This document shows positions 25,494 through 34,099 of a DNA stretch of 41,700 bases, in pieces. The DNA lies in the NCBI GenBank assembly GCA_937899835.1, contig CALCCE010000074.1, positions 1 through 41,700 on the forward strand, read 5' to 3'. Source of the stretch: an uncultured Flavobacteriales bacterium (GTDB taxonomy: Bacteria; Bacteroidota; Bacteroidia; Flavobacteriales_G; Salibacteraceae). The translations under genes were made by a program, and so were the position numbers. How positions within the stretch are numbered: position 1 is the stretch's first letter; every line of letters starts with the position of its first letter. The notes under the pieces are model-generated. The model worked only from the letters and a program-made list of their open reading frames with translations. It made no database searches and was not told the origin of the DNA.

Positions 25494-26228
25494 TTAAAGT
25501 TGGAGGGTGTCCTTGAGTTCGGCACGCATTTTTGGACTTACCGGAACCGACGATCCATCTTCCAATAAAAGAAAACCACCATCGGCCCGGGAGTATTTGC
25601 GAATGCATTTGCGGTTGACAACATGGGATTGATGGCTGCGGATAAAACCCTGCTGGCACAAGCGGTCGGCATAGACTTTCAGGCGCTTGCTCACCATAAT
25701 TTCCCGACCGTTGCGCAAGAAAAATCGTGCATAACTGCCCGAGCCTTCCACCCGCAGAATATCCGTGAGATGAATGATGTGATAGTCCAGGCCCTCTGGC
25801 AAACTGATGGTGGCACTTTGGGTAGAAAACCGTTGCAAGCCTTCGGTCAATTCCTGATAGGATTGCTGGGCATGTACCTGGCGCACCCGGTGCACGGCAG
25901 CTACCAGTTTTTCCGGTGCAACTGGCTTCAGAAGGTAGTGCAACGCAGCATATTCGAAAGCTTGGGAAGCATATTTCTGATAGGCAGTGATGAAAATTAC
26001 CGGTGGCAAATGCGATTCAGGCAAGGCTTCTACCAGATCAAAACCACTCAACCCCGGCATTTCAATGTCGAGGAAGAGCAGGTCGGGTTTGGACTTTGAA
26101 AGACTTTTCAAAGCCTCGATGGAGTCGTCGAGTATTTCTATGGAAGTGATTTCGGGGCAATGCCGGTGTATTAATTCTTCTAATAAAGCGGCAGCGTGGT
26201 ACTCGTCATCAACAATTAGGGCATGCAT
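25494..26228 (-). CDS. LytTR-family response regulator
   Basis: 244 residues. Receiver domain 1-120 (MHALIVDDEYHAAALLEELI, phospho-acceptor Asp54 in LLFLDIEMPGLSGF, ITAYQKYASQAFEYAALHYLLKP with the conserved lysine). A LytTR DNA-binding domain follows, about 140-244 (DILRVEGSGSYARFFLRNGREIMVSKRLK ... FIRSHQSHVVNRKCIRKY). In Bacteroidota these regulators pair with LytS-type kinases; the only such kinase here is at 38681-41665, on the far side of the unknown operon (pairing is inference). Upstream lies the CIA30-like gene, 173 bp away. Confidence 0.94.
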   Translation of the reverse strand: MHALIVDDEYHAAALLEELIHRHCPEITSIEILDDSIEALKSLSKSKPDLLFLDIEMPGLSGFDLVEALPESHLPPVIFITAYQKYASQAFEYAALHYLLKPVAPEKLVAAVHRVRQVHAQQSYQELTEGLQRFSTQSATISLPEGLDYHIIHLTDILRVEGSGSYARFFLRNGREIMVSKRLKVYADRLCQQGFIRSHQSHVVNRKCIRKYSRADGGFLLLEDGSSVPVSPKMRAELKDTLQL

Positions 26229-26401
26229 ACATTTTCGGTCTGGTTAGTACACCTTGAGGGAAAAAGCCGGGCAAAACCTTCAGAGGGTTGATCCAAAGGA
26301 ACGCAAGAAGTTAACATTAATTCTTGCAATGCAAGGCTAGTTATGCTGATGTCATTCGCGACCGAAAGGTTGTTTTTGGTGACTGATTTTTTACTATTCC
26401 C

Positions 26402-26941
26402 TTAGCGAAAAGTGATGCGATCGATTTCCAATTGAAAATCTCCGGCAGGCTTGTTGGTGAGAATGATGCCCATGGATTTCACGCCTTTCAGTTCTTCATC
26501 GGAAATGGTTTGGCTGTTGACTTTGCCCATCACCCGTTGGCTAAAGTCGCGCAAAGGCAAAACAATCTCGCTCCACTCACCAGCCGGGGCATTAAAATTA
26601 CTGCGGTAGTGGGGTTGATAATAGGCCAGGTTGGGTTCTAACATTACACCATAGGTGCGGCCATCGCCTTTCACCCGCAGCACCAATTCAGAAAATTGAG
26701 AAAGGTCTTGTTCTTCGATGTGTCGGATACGGGTAAATCCTCCGTTGTTTTCAAAAGAGAGCTTTCCACTAAAGAGCATCGACTCCTCTGAGAAGTTGAG
26801 TTTTCCGGAAGAGCGGCCGCCCATCACACCATCATTCACCACGACCCAGCCTTCATGTAAGGATTGGGAGCCAAAATCGTAGAGTTTAGGAGCAGTAGTA
26901 GTGAGGAACAAGCCGACAAATAGAATAGCAATGGTTTTCAT
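26402..26941 (-). CDS. CIA30 family protein
   Basis: 179 residues. A short hydrophobic N-terminus (MKTIAILFVGLFLTTTA) is probably a signal peptide. The rest matches the complex I intermediate-associated protein 30 family, a galactose-binding-like sandwich: VVNDGVMGGRSSGKL, GGFTRIRH, LRVKGDGRTYGVML, YYQPHYRSNF, and a closing DFQLEIDRI strand. In eukaryotes CIA30 assists complex I assembly; bacterial members are poorly characterised and no such link should be assumed. The gene is monocistronic or cotranscribed with the LytTR gene downstream. A near-match -7 box (TACTTTCA) lies about 20 bp before the start. Confidence 0.85.
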   Translation of the reverse strand: MKTIAILFVGLFLTTTAPKLYDFGSQSLHEGWVVVNDGVMGGRSSGKLNFSEESMLFSGKLSFENNGGFTRIRHIEEQDLSQFSELVLRVKGDGRTYGVMLEPNLAYYQPHYRSNFNAPAGEWSEIVLPLRDFSQRVMGKVNSQTISDEELKGVKSMGIILTNKPAGDFQLEIDRITFR

Positions 26942-27126
26942 AGCAATAGGTGTAAGATTGAAAGTAACCCAACAGCGCGCGTTGCTAATCGTTCGGCAAT
27001 TAACATGCTTTAACAGCTTTTTGGCATTTGATGGGATTGATTATCAGGCAATAAGTAGGCGCGAGATAAAAAAATGGGGACGCTTGGTTAGGTCTGCTCC
27101 TTCACAGGGCACTAAGGATTGAACTG

Positions 27127-27153
27127 CCCGTGGCAAGCCGCCAGGCACACGGG
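27127..27153 (+). promoter_or_regulatory. Leader hairpin before the unknown operon
   Basis: CCCGTG (27127-27132) pairs with CACGGG (27148-27153) around a 15-nt loop, ending 17 nt before ATG 27171. There is no T-run, so it is more likely a leader structure than a terminator. No consensus promoter was found in 26942-27170. Confidence 0.35.
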
Positions 27154-27170
27154 ATAAAACAATCAATTCA

Positions 27171-28268
27171 ATGCCAGAAACCACAACCCCCACCACCTAC
27201 AGGGTGGTGATTGATTCCATCGGCACCGCCACGCCCAAGGTGGCCGGCGTGTTGGCCGAAGCTTTGTCTACTCCCGCCGAGCGGATGTTCAAAGCCCTTT
27301 ACAATGCTCCTTCGGTGATGCTCAGCGAAGTAGAGCAAACCATTGCCGAGCAAACCCAAACCCTGTTGCAGGAGTTGGGCCTCGAAATACGGGTAGAACC
27401 TGAGGATGCCCCAGAGCCCTTAGCTGCCGAAAAAGTAGATGTATGCGTCTACGTGCCCGATGCGGTGAAACTGCCGCGCATATGCCAACAGCTGAGTGCT
27501 TTTTTGGGCAACCAACCGGCCGATGCCCTGGCCCTGCTCATTGAAGAACCGGCCATGGTGCTGGGAGGCGTTTCGCCCAATACGGCAGAAGCCTTGCGCC
27601 AGCGCCTCGATGCCGAAGTAACCACCCTCCGCCCGGAAGAATGCTTGTACACCCTGGTGTTTGAAGGCAACGACCTGGTGATGCGTCAACAATTGCAGCG
27701 CTACCTCGACAGCCATAAGGTAGAGGCTGACCTAAAAACCAAGCCCCAGGTAGAGCACCTGGATTATACAACCGGGATGAGCATTTGGAGGCGCTTCCAG
27801 TCCACGGGCTATGTGAAGTTGATCAACGAAGATTTAGAGCGCTTCGAATTGGTGCTCGAATCTGTGGATGCTACTGCACCCGGTTGGCAAAAAGCCCTGG
27901 TCGAATTCACGGGCATGCCCGAAGAAATTGTGTCCGAGGTGGTTGCAGCATTGCCCATCCAGTTGGAAGCTGGCCTTACCCCCGAAGTGGGACAAGCAGC
28001 CCTGCAACAATTGACCGATGCCGGTTTGCAATGCAGCCTGCATTCGATCTATGCCCAGGCTTACCGCCTGGTGATCCACGACATGGGCGATTTTAAGAAG
28101 GTAAGCAACATCCTGAGCTCTGTGGTGGAGGAAGCTGATTTGCCCCGCATTGGCCAACGCAGCTGGCAGTCGCCCGTACCGCTCAATGATTTGATGGCCC
28201 GCTACACCTTGGCACGGCTCGAAGCCGCAGGAGCTACTGTAGAACTTGAAACGGCTCCACGGTCATGA
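27171..28268 (+). CDS. Protein of five ribosomal L7/L12-CTD-like repeats, first gene of unknown operon
   Basis: 365 residues, cytoplasmic in appearance. About five divergent repeats of roughly 70 residues start near YRVVIDSIG, VDVCVYVP, YTLVFEGND, FELVLESVD and YRLVIHDMG. Each follows strand-helix-helix-strand logic with A-x-x-L-x-x-x-L-x-x-x-G-x-x-V-x-L near its end, like the C-terminal domain of ribosomal protein L7/L12 (for example QAALQQLTDAGLQ and LARLEAAGATVELE). In L7/L12 that domain recruits partner proteins; here a multivalent binding scaffold is plausible (inference). The stop overlaps the next start (ATGA, 28265-28268), so translation is probably coupled. Resemblance is by pattern only. 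Confidence 0.65.
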   Translation: MPETTTPTTYRVVIDSIGTATPKVAGVLAEALSTPAERMFKALYNAPSVMLSEVEQTIAEQTQTLLQELGLEIRVEPEDAPEPLAAEKVDVCVYVPDAVKLPRICQQLSAFLGNQPADALALLIEEPAMVLGGVSPNTAEALRQRLDAEVTTLRPEECLYTLVFEGNDLVMRQQLQRYLDSHKVEADLKTKPQVEHLDYTTGMSIWRRFQSTGYVKLINEDLERFELVLESVDATAPGWQKALVEFTGMPEEIVSEVVAALPIQLEAGLTPEVGQAALQQLTDAGLQCSLHSIYAQAYRLVIHDMGDFKKVSNILSSVVEEADLPRIGQRSWQSPVPLNDLMARYTLARLEAAGATVELETAPRS

Positions 28269-28819
28269 GCAAGCCCAACCCAGCCGCCATGCACCTCGGC
28301 ATTGCCGAGCAAGGTAAAATACTCGCTTTGAAAGGCGACCACAACGAAGCCCTGCGCCACTACCGGGAAGCCCTCCGGATTTCGATGGATCAGCGTGCGG
28401 GTGACGTGTTTTTTCAGCATTACGCCCAGTGCGTGATGGAAAGCCTGGAACTGGCCGGGCAATACGAAGAGGTAGTACGGTACTGCCGCATGATGCATGA
28501 TTTTCTCGACCAACAACCTGAGGGGGTAGCAGCCGTTCAACGGCACCGCGCCCACGTTTGGGAGCGGGAAGCAGTGCAGCACTTGTTGTTGAAAGATCCC
28601 GAAGCCGCTTTAGAATGTTTGAAAGCGGCTCAGCAACTCCTCGGAAGAGGAAAACAACCGCTCACCGACCAATTGTTGGGCTGGGTGCAGCGCGGACTGC
28701 GGGTCACCCAACGACAAATAGAACAGGCCCAGCGCAACAGCAGCTACTTTGTTGTGCGCCAGGGGAAGGTGCGGCCCGAGTTGGCCATCGCTTTGCCCAA
28801 AACCGCCGGGCCTTTCTAA
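28265..28819 (+). CDS. TPR-like helical protein
   Basis: 184 residues, all-helical by composition. The first 40 residues read like a tetratricopeptide repeat (LGIAEQGKILALKGDHNEALRHYREALRI written in two helices with A8/G-type positions), and further helix pairs follow (AGQYEEVVRYCRMMHDFL, KDPEAALECLKAAQQLL). The C-terminus (about 155-184) is a non-helical strand-like tail, SSYFVVRQGKVRPELAIALP. No signal peptide. Start overlaps the stop of the L12-like gene by 4 bp. TPR proteins usually act as assembly adaptors, which would suit a structural or assembly locus (inference). Confidence 0.72.
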   Translation: MSKPNPAAMHLGIAEQGKILALKGDHNEALRHYREALRISMDQRAGDVFFQHYAQCVMESLELAGQYEEVVRYCRMMHDFLDQQPEGVAAVQRHRAHVWEREAVQHLLLKDPEAALECLKAAQQLLGRGKQPLTDQLLGWVQRGLRVTQRQIEQAQRNSSYFVVRQGKVRPELAIALPKTAGPF

Positions 28820-28854
28820 TTCTACGTGTATTTCTAATCAATATCTAGATAAAC

Positions 28855-30645
28855 ATGGGAACTAAACTTCTCAAGGAAGGGGCGAAGCTCCTCCAGGAAG
28901 CCGATGTATCCAACATCGTGTCTTCCCTGTCCATCGGCATTGCCGAAGCGCAAGCGGCCATGGATCAGAATTCCATCAAACAAACCCAGCTCCTGGCGGC
29001 TGATACTTCTGTTGGAGACGGCAGCAAGTCGTTGCTGGAAATGGGTTTTTCGGCGGCATTCTACCATTTTCAGTACGCCGATGTATCGGCCTCGATCTCG
29101 CTGAAAATGAAACAGAAAAATGAGATCGAGGTAGATGCCGGAATTGAAGCCGAGTACATCAAGAAAACCGGAGTAGAGACCTACAAAAAGGACTACCTGA
29201 AAGAATCCAAGGATGCAAGCTATCACAAGGGATTCAAAAGCAGCCGGGAGTTTTTGATGCAGGCCGATGAGTCCAAGAGCCTCAAAGTGTCCAGCTCCAG
29301 CGTGAAAATGGACCAAAGCCAAGGGTCGATGACCAAGGTGGCGAAGTTTGAAGAAAAGCTGCGCCAATCGGCGGAAGTGAGCCGGGTGTTCACCGATGTT
29401 CGTTCGCAAGACCTGGCCGTGGTGAATCAAACCAACACTTCGGCTGGTGTGGTAGTCCACAATTCGGGCGGCTACATCACCATCACTTTGCCACCGGCCA
29501 TCAACAACGATTATGGCCTGCTCAAAGTAGAGGCCTATCCTGCTACAGCGGAAGAAGTGGACCTTGATGGACCTTCCGGAAGTACTGCTACGGCCAAGTT
29601 TGACATTTTCACCGATTTTGAAACAACCTACAACGCGGCCAAAGTGGCGGTGGGAACTGGTGGCATCGCCATTGGTTTTTCCAAAGACGAAATTCGCGAT
29701 GGCAGTACAGTGATTGACATGCCGTTGGAGGTAAACTTCGAATGGGACCGCGCGGTGATGAAAGACAATTACCACGACAATGCAGTGGTGTTGCCTTACC
29801 TGGAAAAGCTGGTGTACATTTTGAAGCAAAATCCTTCGGCCGAGCTCGATTTGGTGGGCTACACCGATGGCAGTGGTGCCAATTCGTACAACCTGCCGCT
29901 TTCCGAAAAGCGGGTGATTCACATCAAAGAGTGGTTTGAAGGAAAGGGAGTGCCTTCGGGGCAACTTTCTACCGAATTCAAAGGCGAAGTTTTGGCCGGT
30001 GGCAGTTCCAACAAAGACGTGGAACTCCGCAAAGTAACCATCGCCCTCAAATCGGATGATGATTTCATCTACTTCGAAGGTGGTTATTTTGACCACACGG
30101 CAACTCCCGCTACGGCAACTGCTTCCGGAAATGTATTTCTGGATACGGTAGACACCAGCTCACCGGTTACCAATTACAACATTGAGTTCACCCTGGGCAG
30201 CCATGGCACTTTCACCTTTGCCAACATGGCCAACTTGGCGGCCATCGTGGCGCACGTGAGCCAAACCCAAACGTTGAGCGATGCCTTCAGTGCCGAGGTG
30301 GTGAGCAATACCGCTTATTTACTGCACAACGAAACCATGCTCAAGTTCAGTTTGCTTTCGGCTTCGTCCGAAGACATTGAGGTTTCGTCGAGCTCGTCCA
30401 ATTCTACCTCCAACCAGCAGAGTGCTGACTCGTTTGTGATTGCCAAGTCGCAAAACAGCAAGTCGCGCGTTGCGGAACAATCGGAAAAAATCAAGGACCC
30501 TAGCAGTTTTGCCGTCGGTGGTTCGGTCGATTTCAGGACCGCTCGTCAGTTCGACATCAACGTGGAAGGCAATGCCTCCGTGTCGGTGCGGTTGGTAAGC
30601 TTGCCTGCCCCCTCCGAATTTTTGGAAGAACTCAACAAATCCTAA
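28855..30645 (+). CDS. Shared-frame protein with inserted OmpA-like domain
   Basis: 596 residues, no signal peptide or lipobox. N-terminal segment with the locus signature (LSIGIAEAQAAMDQNSIKQ, residues about 25-45), then LLEMGFSAAFYHFQYADVSASISLKM (about 60-85, given here in parts: MGFSAAFY, VSASISL). A charged helical stretch follows, then a strand-rich region. An OmpA C-terminal-like domain occupies about 292-402 (VNFEWDRAVMKDN, LVGYTDGSGANSYNLPLSEKR, VELRKVTIAL). More strand-rich sequence leads to the C-terminal signature FDINVEGNASVSVRLVSLPAP (about 563-585). The OmpA domain normally binds peptidoglycan after export; its presence in an unexported-looking protein is odd. Stop is 19 bp before the next paralog. 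Confidence 0.75.
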   Translation: MGTKLLKEGAKLLQEADVSNIVSSLSIGIAEAQAAMDQNSIKQTQLLAADTSVGDGSKSLLEMGFSAAFYHFQYADVSASISLKMKQKNEIEVDAGIEAEYIKKTGVETYKKDYLKESKDASYHKGFKSSREFLMQADESKSLKVSSSSVKMDQSQGSMTKVAKFEEKLRQSAEVSRVFTDVRSQDLAVVNQTNTSAGVVVHNSGGYITITLPPAINNDYGLLKVEAYPATAEEVDLDGPSGSTATAKFDIFTDFETTYNAAKVAVGTGGIAIGFSKDEIRDGSTVIDMPLEVNFEWDRAVMKDNYHDNAVVLPYLEKLVYILKQNPSAELDLVGYTDGSGANSYNLPLSEKRVIHIKEWFEGKGVPSGQLSTEFKGEVLAGGSSNKDVELRKVTIALKSDDDFIYFEGGYFDHTATPATATASGNVFLDTVDTSSPVTNYNIEFTLGSHGTFTFANMANLAAIVAHVSQTQTLSDAFSAEVVSNTAYLLHNETMLKFSLLSASSEDIEVSSSSSNSTSNQQSADSFVIAKSQNSKSRVAEQSEKIKDPSSFAVGGSVDFRTARQFDINVEGNASVSVRLVSLPAPSEFLEELNKS

Positions 30646-30664
30646 CCCTTAAAACCGAATAACG

Positions 30665-31213
30665 ATGTCCGCCGGATCAAAAGTCGTGAATCAACTGGTG
30701 AATGCACCACTGCCTTTGCTGATTGAGAAATTAGGTCTTTCCATTGCCACTGCGCAAGCCGCATTGGATCAAAACTCCCTCAAGCTGGCCAAATCCATGG
30801 CCGATACCGAGGTAGAGATCAATGGGCAGAACTTCAACCTGATCAGCCTGGGTTTTTTGCCCACCTTCTACGCGTATACCGATGCCATGGTATCGGCCAA
30901 ACTGGATTTCAAAGTGGCCGAATCCGAAGATTTTAGCATTGGTGGCGAGGTAGGGGCGAATATTGGTGTGGTCTCTGTGAGCATCACGGCTTCCTATGCC
31001 CGGAAATTCGAGATGTCGGCAGAAGGATCTTCCTCTGTTTCGGCCCGCCTGGTTTCATTGCCGGCTCCGGAGCGGCTCAATGAGTTGCTCTTGGAGCTGG
31101 CTGAATCCAAAGCCAATAACCCTTCCGTTGGAGGGTCTGGTTCTGGTGGTGGGTCGGGCAGTGGCTCAGGCTCGGGCAGTGGCTCGGGTTCTGGAAACGG
31201 TTCCGGTTCCTGA
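30665..31213 (+). CDS. Minimal shared-frame paralog with Gly-Ser tail
   Basis: 182 residues. It is the simplest version of the locus family: LVNAPLPLLIEKLG then IATAQAALDQNSLKL (about 11-42), SLGFLPTFYAYTDAMVSAKL (about 59-78), and a closing YARKFEMSAEGSSSVSARLV then SLPAPERLNELL (about 114-145). About 28 residues of almost pure Gly and Ser (with one Asn) form the C-terminus. No signal peptide. The layout (APL-type helix, GF segment, strand, P-rich end) resembles DUF2589-like proteins in outline, but I cannot confirm membership. Function unknown. It is probably cotranscribed with its neighbours. Confidence 0.7.
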   Translation: MSAGSKVVNQLVNAPLPLLIEKLGLSIATAQAALDQNSLKLAKSMADTEVEINGQNFNLISLGFLPTFYAYTDAMVSAKLDFKVAESEDFSIGGEVGANIGVVSVSITASYARKFEMSAEGSSSVSARLVSLPAPERLNELLLELAESKANNPSVGGSGSGGGSGSGSGSGSGSGSGNGSGS

Positions 31214-31291
31214 AGCAATTGATCTTTCTCCGCCCGCTTATCGCCGGGCATTGCATTCTAATCAATCACACAACTATTTAAAATCATAACC

Positions 31292-32122
31292 ATGTCTAAT
31301 TACGGCAGTAAAATTGGGCAAGACTTGCTCAACGCCCCGATGGGCGACATGATTAAGCAAATGGCGTTTTCCATTGCGGAGGCGCAAACCCAGCTCGATA
31401 TGAATTCCATCGAGGTGGCGGAAATGATGGGTGGTCTCAAAACCATCTACGACGAAAAGGGCAACGTAACTTTCGAAGACAGCCGGGTGTTCTTTGGCAA
31501 AGAGAAGGTGACGCTCAACAATGCCTTGGAGGTGTACAATACAACCACCGATGGTGAATTGCGCAACCTCATCGATCAAAACATTGTGGCTAACCCGATG
31601 TATGCCGGTGATATCGAAGATGCTCCGGGCAATTTGCCGGGTACGACCAAATCAAAAAAACAGGTGAAAGCTGCCTCGGGTAGCGGTTCGGGCAGTGGTT
31701 CAGGCAGCGGCTCAGGTGGTGGCGCAGGCACCATTGATGTATACCTGCCCAGCCGCCTCTCAATGTTGGAGTTGGGTTTCACTCCCACCTTTTACCAGTT
31801 TGTAGATACCATCATCGAACTGCGTTTGAGCATCTCCATCACTGAGGAGCGTTCGCGCAACGTGGAAATCAAGTCGGATACCAAAACCCACTCCCGTTCC
31901 ACCACCTTTTCGTTCAGCCGCAGCCAAAACGGTATCCATGCCGGTGTTCGTCGGACCCGTTCGATCAACACTACGCAGGTAAATGCTTCCTACGCCAGTA
32001 AGTACAACTACTCGGCTGAAGGATCGAGTTTACTCCGCACCAAGCTGAGTCCAATTCCGCCACCGGCGATTTTGGAAGAACGCATCCGCCAACAAATGGA
32101 CTTGCTGGACGAACGTAGCTAA
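31292..32122 (+). CDS. Shared-frame paralog with long internal insert
   Basis: 276 residues. N-terminal signature LLNAPMGDMIKQMAFSIAEA then QTQLDMNS (about 11-38). A unique insert of about 100 residues follows (SRVFFGKEKVTLNNALEVYN; NLIDQNIVANPMYAGDIED) ending in a Gly-Ser linker near 130-146. Next come MLELGFTPTFYQFVDTIIEL (about 155-174), a Ser/Arg-rich loop, and the closing YASKYNYSAEGSSLLRTKL plus IPPPAILEERI. The insert lies between the N-terminal helix and the GF segment, whereas in the OmpA paralog it lies after the GF segment. No signal peptide. Role unknown. The 78-bp gap before it contains a small GC hairpin (GCCCG/CGGGC). Confidence 0.7.
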   Translation: MSNYGSKIGQDLLNAPMGDMIKQMAFSIAEAQTQLDMNSIEVAEMMGGLKTIYDEKGNVTFEDSRVFFGKEKVTLNNALEVYNTTTDGELRNLIDQNIVANPMYAGDIEDAPGNLPGTTKSKKQVKAASGSGSGSGSGSGSGGGAGTIDVYLPSRLSMLELGFTPTFYQFVDTIIELRLSISITEERSRNVEIKSDTKTHSRSTTFSFSRSQNGIHAGVRRTRSINTTQVNASYASKYNYSAEGSSLLRTKLSPIPPPAILEERIRQQMDLLDERS

Positions 32123-32180
32123 TGTTTTGGCGGTGGATACCGCTAAGATGATTGTATCACTCTTTAAAATCCTTTAATCC

Positions 32181-32666
32181 ATGAGTGTAGGAGCAGAATT
32201 ATTGAATGCCCCTTTTCCCCAAATGGTGAAAAACCTGGGGGTGGGAATTGCCGAAGCACAGTTTGCCTTAGATCAGGTGAGCATTAAAATTACCCAGCTG
32301 ATGGCGGGTAAAAAGCTGGACAACAAGGGCGACATTGTAGAGGATCCGAATTCTTATGTGCAACTCAAAGACGGTGGCACCAAGTACAGCATGCTGGCAC
32401 TGGGTTTTACACCCACGTTTTACCAGTTTGTAGATACCACCATTGAGTTGAAGATGTCGGTGAGCATGAGCCGCTCGGAAGAAACCAGCGCTGAAGTGAA
32501 GGTGAAAGCCTTGTTTGTGGCCTCGGTGAATGCCAGTTACTCTCAGAAATACCAGTACTCGGTAGAGGGTAGCTCCTTGATGCGTACCAAGTTGGTGACC
32601 GTGCCCGCTCCGGCCATGCTGGAAGAACGCATCCGGGCCGACCTTGGCGCCCCCACCACTACTTAA
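32181..32666 (+). CDS. Compact shared-frame paralog
   Basis: 161 residues. ELLNAPFPQMVKNLGVGIAE then AQFALDQVSIKITQLM (about 5-40), ALGFTPTFYQFVDTTIELKM (about 72-91), VNASYSQKYQYSVEGSSLMR and VPAPAMLEERI at the end. It is closest to the 31292 gene in the second half (FTPTFYQFVDT is identical), so these two are recent duplicates. No signal peptide, no known domain. Stop is 11 bp before the next gene. Confidence 0.72.
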   Translation: MSVGAELLNAPFPQMVKNLGVGIAEAQFALDQVSIKITQLMAGKKLDNKGDIVEDPNSYVQLKDGGTKYSMLALGFTPTFYQFVDTTIELKMSVSMSRSEETSAEVKVKALFVASVNASYSQKYQYSVEGSSLMRTKLVTVPAPAMLEERIRADLGAPTTT

Positions 32667-32677
32667 TCCCCATCGCC

Positions 32678-34096
32678 ATGAAAGCTAAGAATTGGAAAAA
32701 GTTGCTGAAGAAGCCCAAGGAGGTGGCCGAAGACCTGGAAGCGGGTCTGGCCGCTTTGCAACAGGCTACAGACGGTTCTGTAGCCGAAGCTATGCCTTCT
32801 TTGGAGTCGATTGCAGCCAACAATGCCGATTTGCAAGCCTTGCTCGATGAGCGGGAAGGGTTGGAAGAAGAAATGAACCTGGCTACCTCTGGTGGTAGCC
32901 AGGGTTCTTCCTGGGCCAACGACCCCCGGTTTCGCTTGGGAGAGATTCCGAGCATTCGCGAGAAGCAACTGCGCGATCAGCAGTGGGCCGATGCCCGGGA
33001 ACGGGCCGCCGAACGCGCCAAGGCCATTCGGCAAGCTAGCGAACTGCGGCAATCGAACGGGACAGTGCAGGAAGAGGGGGCGCCCGAAAATTTTCAGGTG
33101 AACCATACCGAGCTGGAGAAAACGACAAAAGCAATAGAAAAAACTGTTTTTGAAAACCTCTCAGAGTTAGCGCCTGATGCCGTGGAGCCAGCGTTGCGCA
33201 GCGGCCTTGGGGCCGAAGGGTTCGACCTGGATTTACAACCGAAAAAGAAAGCTGTGCAGCAACGTTTGCCCTTTGGCAACAGCCAATCGACGAAGGGCCG
33301 TAATGCTAAAGGGCCGACAGAAAAGCAACAGGCTGAAAAAGAAAACACCTCTTCCAGCCCGAAAAAAGAAGCTCGCCCTACTAAGCATCAAAATACCGAT
33401 CGCTCCACTTCAGCCAACACCCCGTCCCACTCGGAGCGGTTGAAGTCAACTGGAAAAGACCAATTGCAAAGTGGGACAAGCTTGCGGCCTACTTCAAAAC
33501 GGGACAAGCTGGCAGCACCAGGTTTTGATTTGAGTGAAAACAAGCACCAGCGGCAACGCTCCCGCGCTGATGATTGGGAACAACAACGCGGACGCAAAAA
33601 GAAAGCCGCCCCCAAGGCCGGCAAAGTATTGAAAGACATCGCCAAAGTGGGCAAGCAAGCCTTCGATACCATCGACAACCTTTACACCACCATCGACGAT
33701 ATGGACCGCAAGATCAAAGAGGCGGAGAAGATGGCGAAGGAAAAAAGCAAGGCGGAGGGCATGGGCGATTTCGATTTCCCGGAAGACAGCAGCATGGGCG
33801 GCAGCGGACTGGGACAACTGCGCGACAATCCCGTGATGAAAACCTGGGAGAAGGTGCGCGAAAAGAAAAAAGAACTGACCCAAACCAAAAACGGGTACGG
33901 GCAACTGCTGCAAACGGCCTTGAGCACGGGAGCCAAATTTCTCGACCCCGATGCGCGCAGCGATGCCCAACGCCAAAAAGCCCTGGATAAACGCCAGGAA
34001 AAAAACAAAGCGGAGCGGCAGGAAGCCGCCCGAAAAGAACGAAAAGCCGAAGAAAAGCGGGAACGCAAACGGCAGGAAAAACGCAACCGAAAGTAA
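32678..34096 (+). CDS. Highly charged, largely disordered basic protein
   Basis: 472 residues, no family recognised. N-terminal 60 residues are helical (MKAKNWKKLLKKPKEVAEDL, then LQALLDEREGLEEEMN). The middle (about 100-320) is rich in Lys, Gln, Ser, Thr and Pro, likely disordered. A helical segment follows (KVLKDIAKVGKQAFDTIDNL, YTTIDDMDRKIKEAEKMAKE). The last 50 residues are almost entirely Lys, Arg, Glu, Gln and Ala. The mixed charge suggests binding to nucleic acid, acidic protein or a surface (inference). It sits inside the unknown operon, 3 bp before the next start, so it is probably part of the same system. Confidence 0.65.
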   Translation: MKAKNWKKLLKKPKEVAEDLEAGLAALQQATDGSVAEAMPSLESIAANNADLQALLDEREGLEEEMNLATSGGSQGSSWANDPRFRLGEIPSIREKQLRDQQWADARERAAERAKAIRQASELRQSNGTVQEEGAPENFQVNHTELEKTTKAIEKTVFENLSELAPDAVEPALRSGLGAEGFDLDLQPKKKAVQQRLPFGNSQSTKGRNAKGPTEKQQAEKENTSSSPKKEARPTKHQNTDRSTSANTPSHSERLKSTGKDQLQSGTSLRPTSKRDKLAAPGFDLSENKHQRQRSRADDWEQQRGRKKKAAPKAGKVLKDIAKVGKQAFDTIDNLYTTIDDMDRKIKEAEKMAKEKSKAEGMGDFDFPEDSSMGGSGLGQLRDNPVMKTWEKVREKKKELTQTKNGYGQLLQTALSTGAKFLDPDARSDAQRQKALDKRQEKNKAERQEAARKERKAEEKRERKRQEKRNRK

Positions 34097-34099
34097 GCC

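Noticed and set aside
25346-25507. Small gene before the LytTR gene
   Set aside because: No start codon at its beginning, runs into the LytTR 3' end on the other strand, and no recognised family; kept only as a possible remnant.
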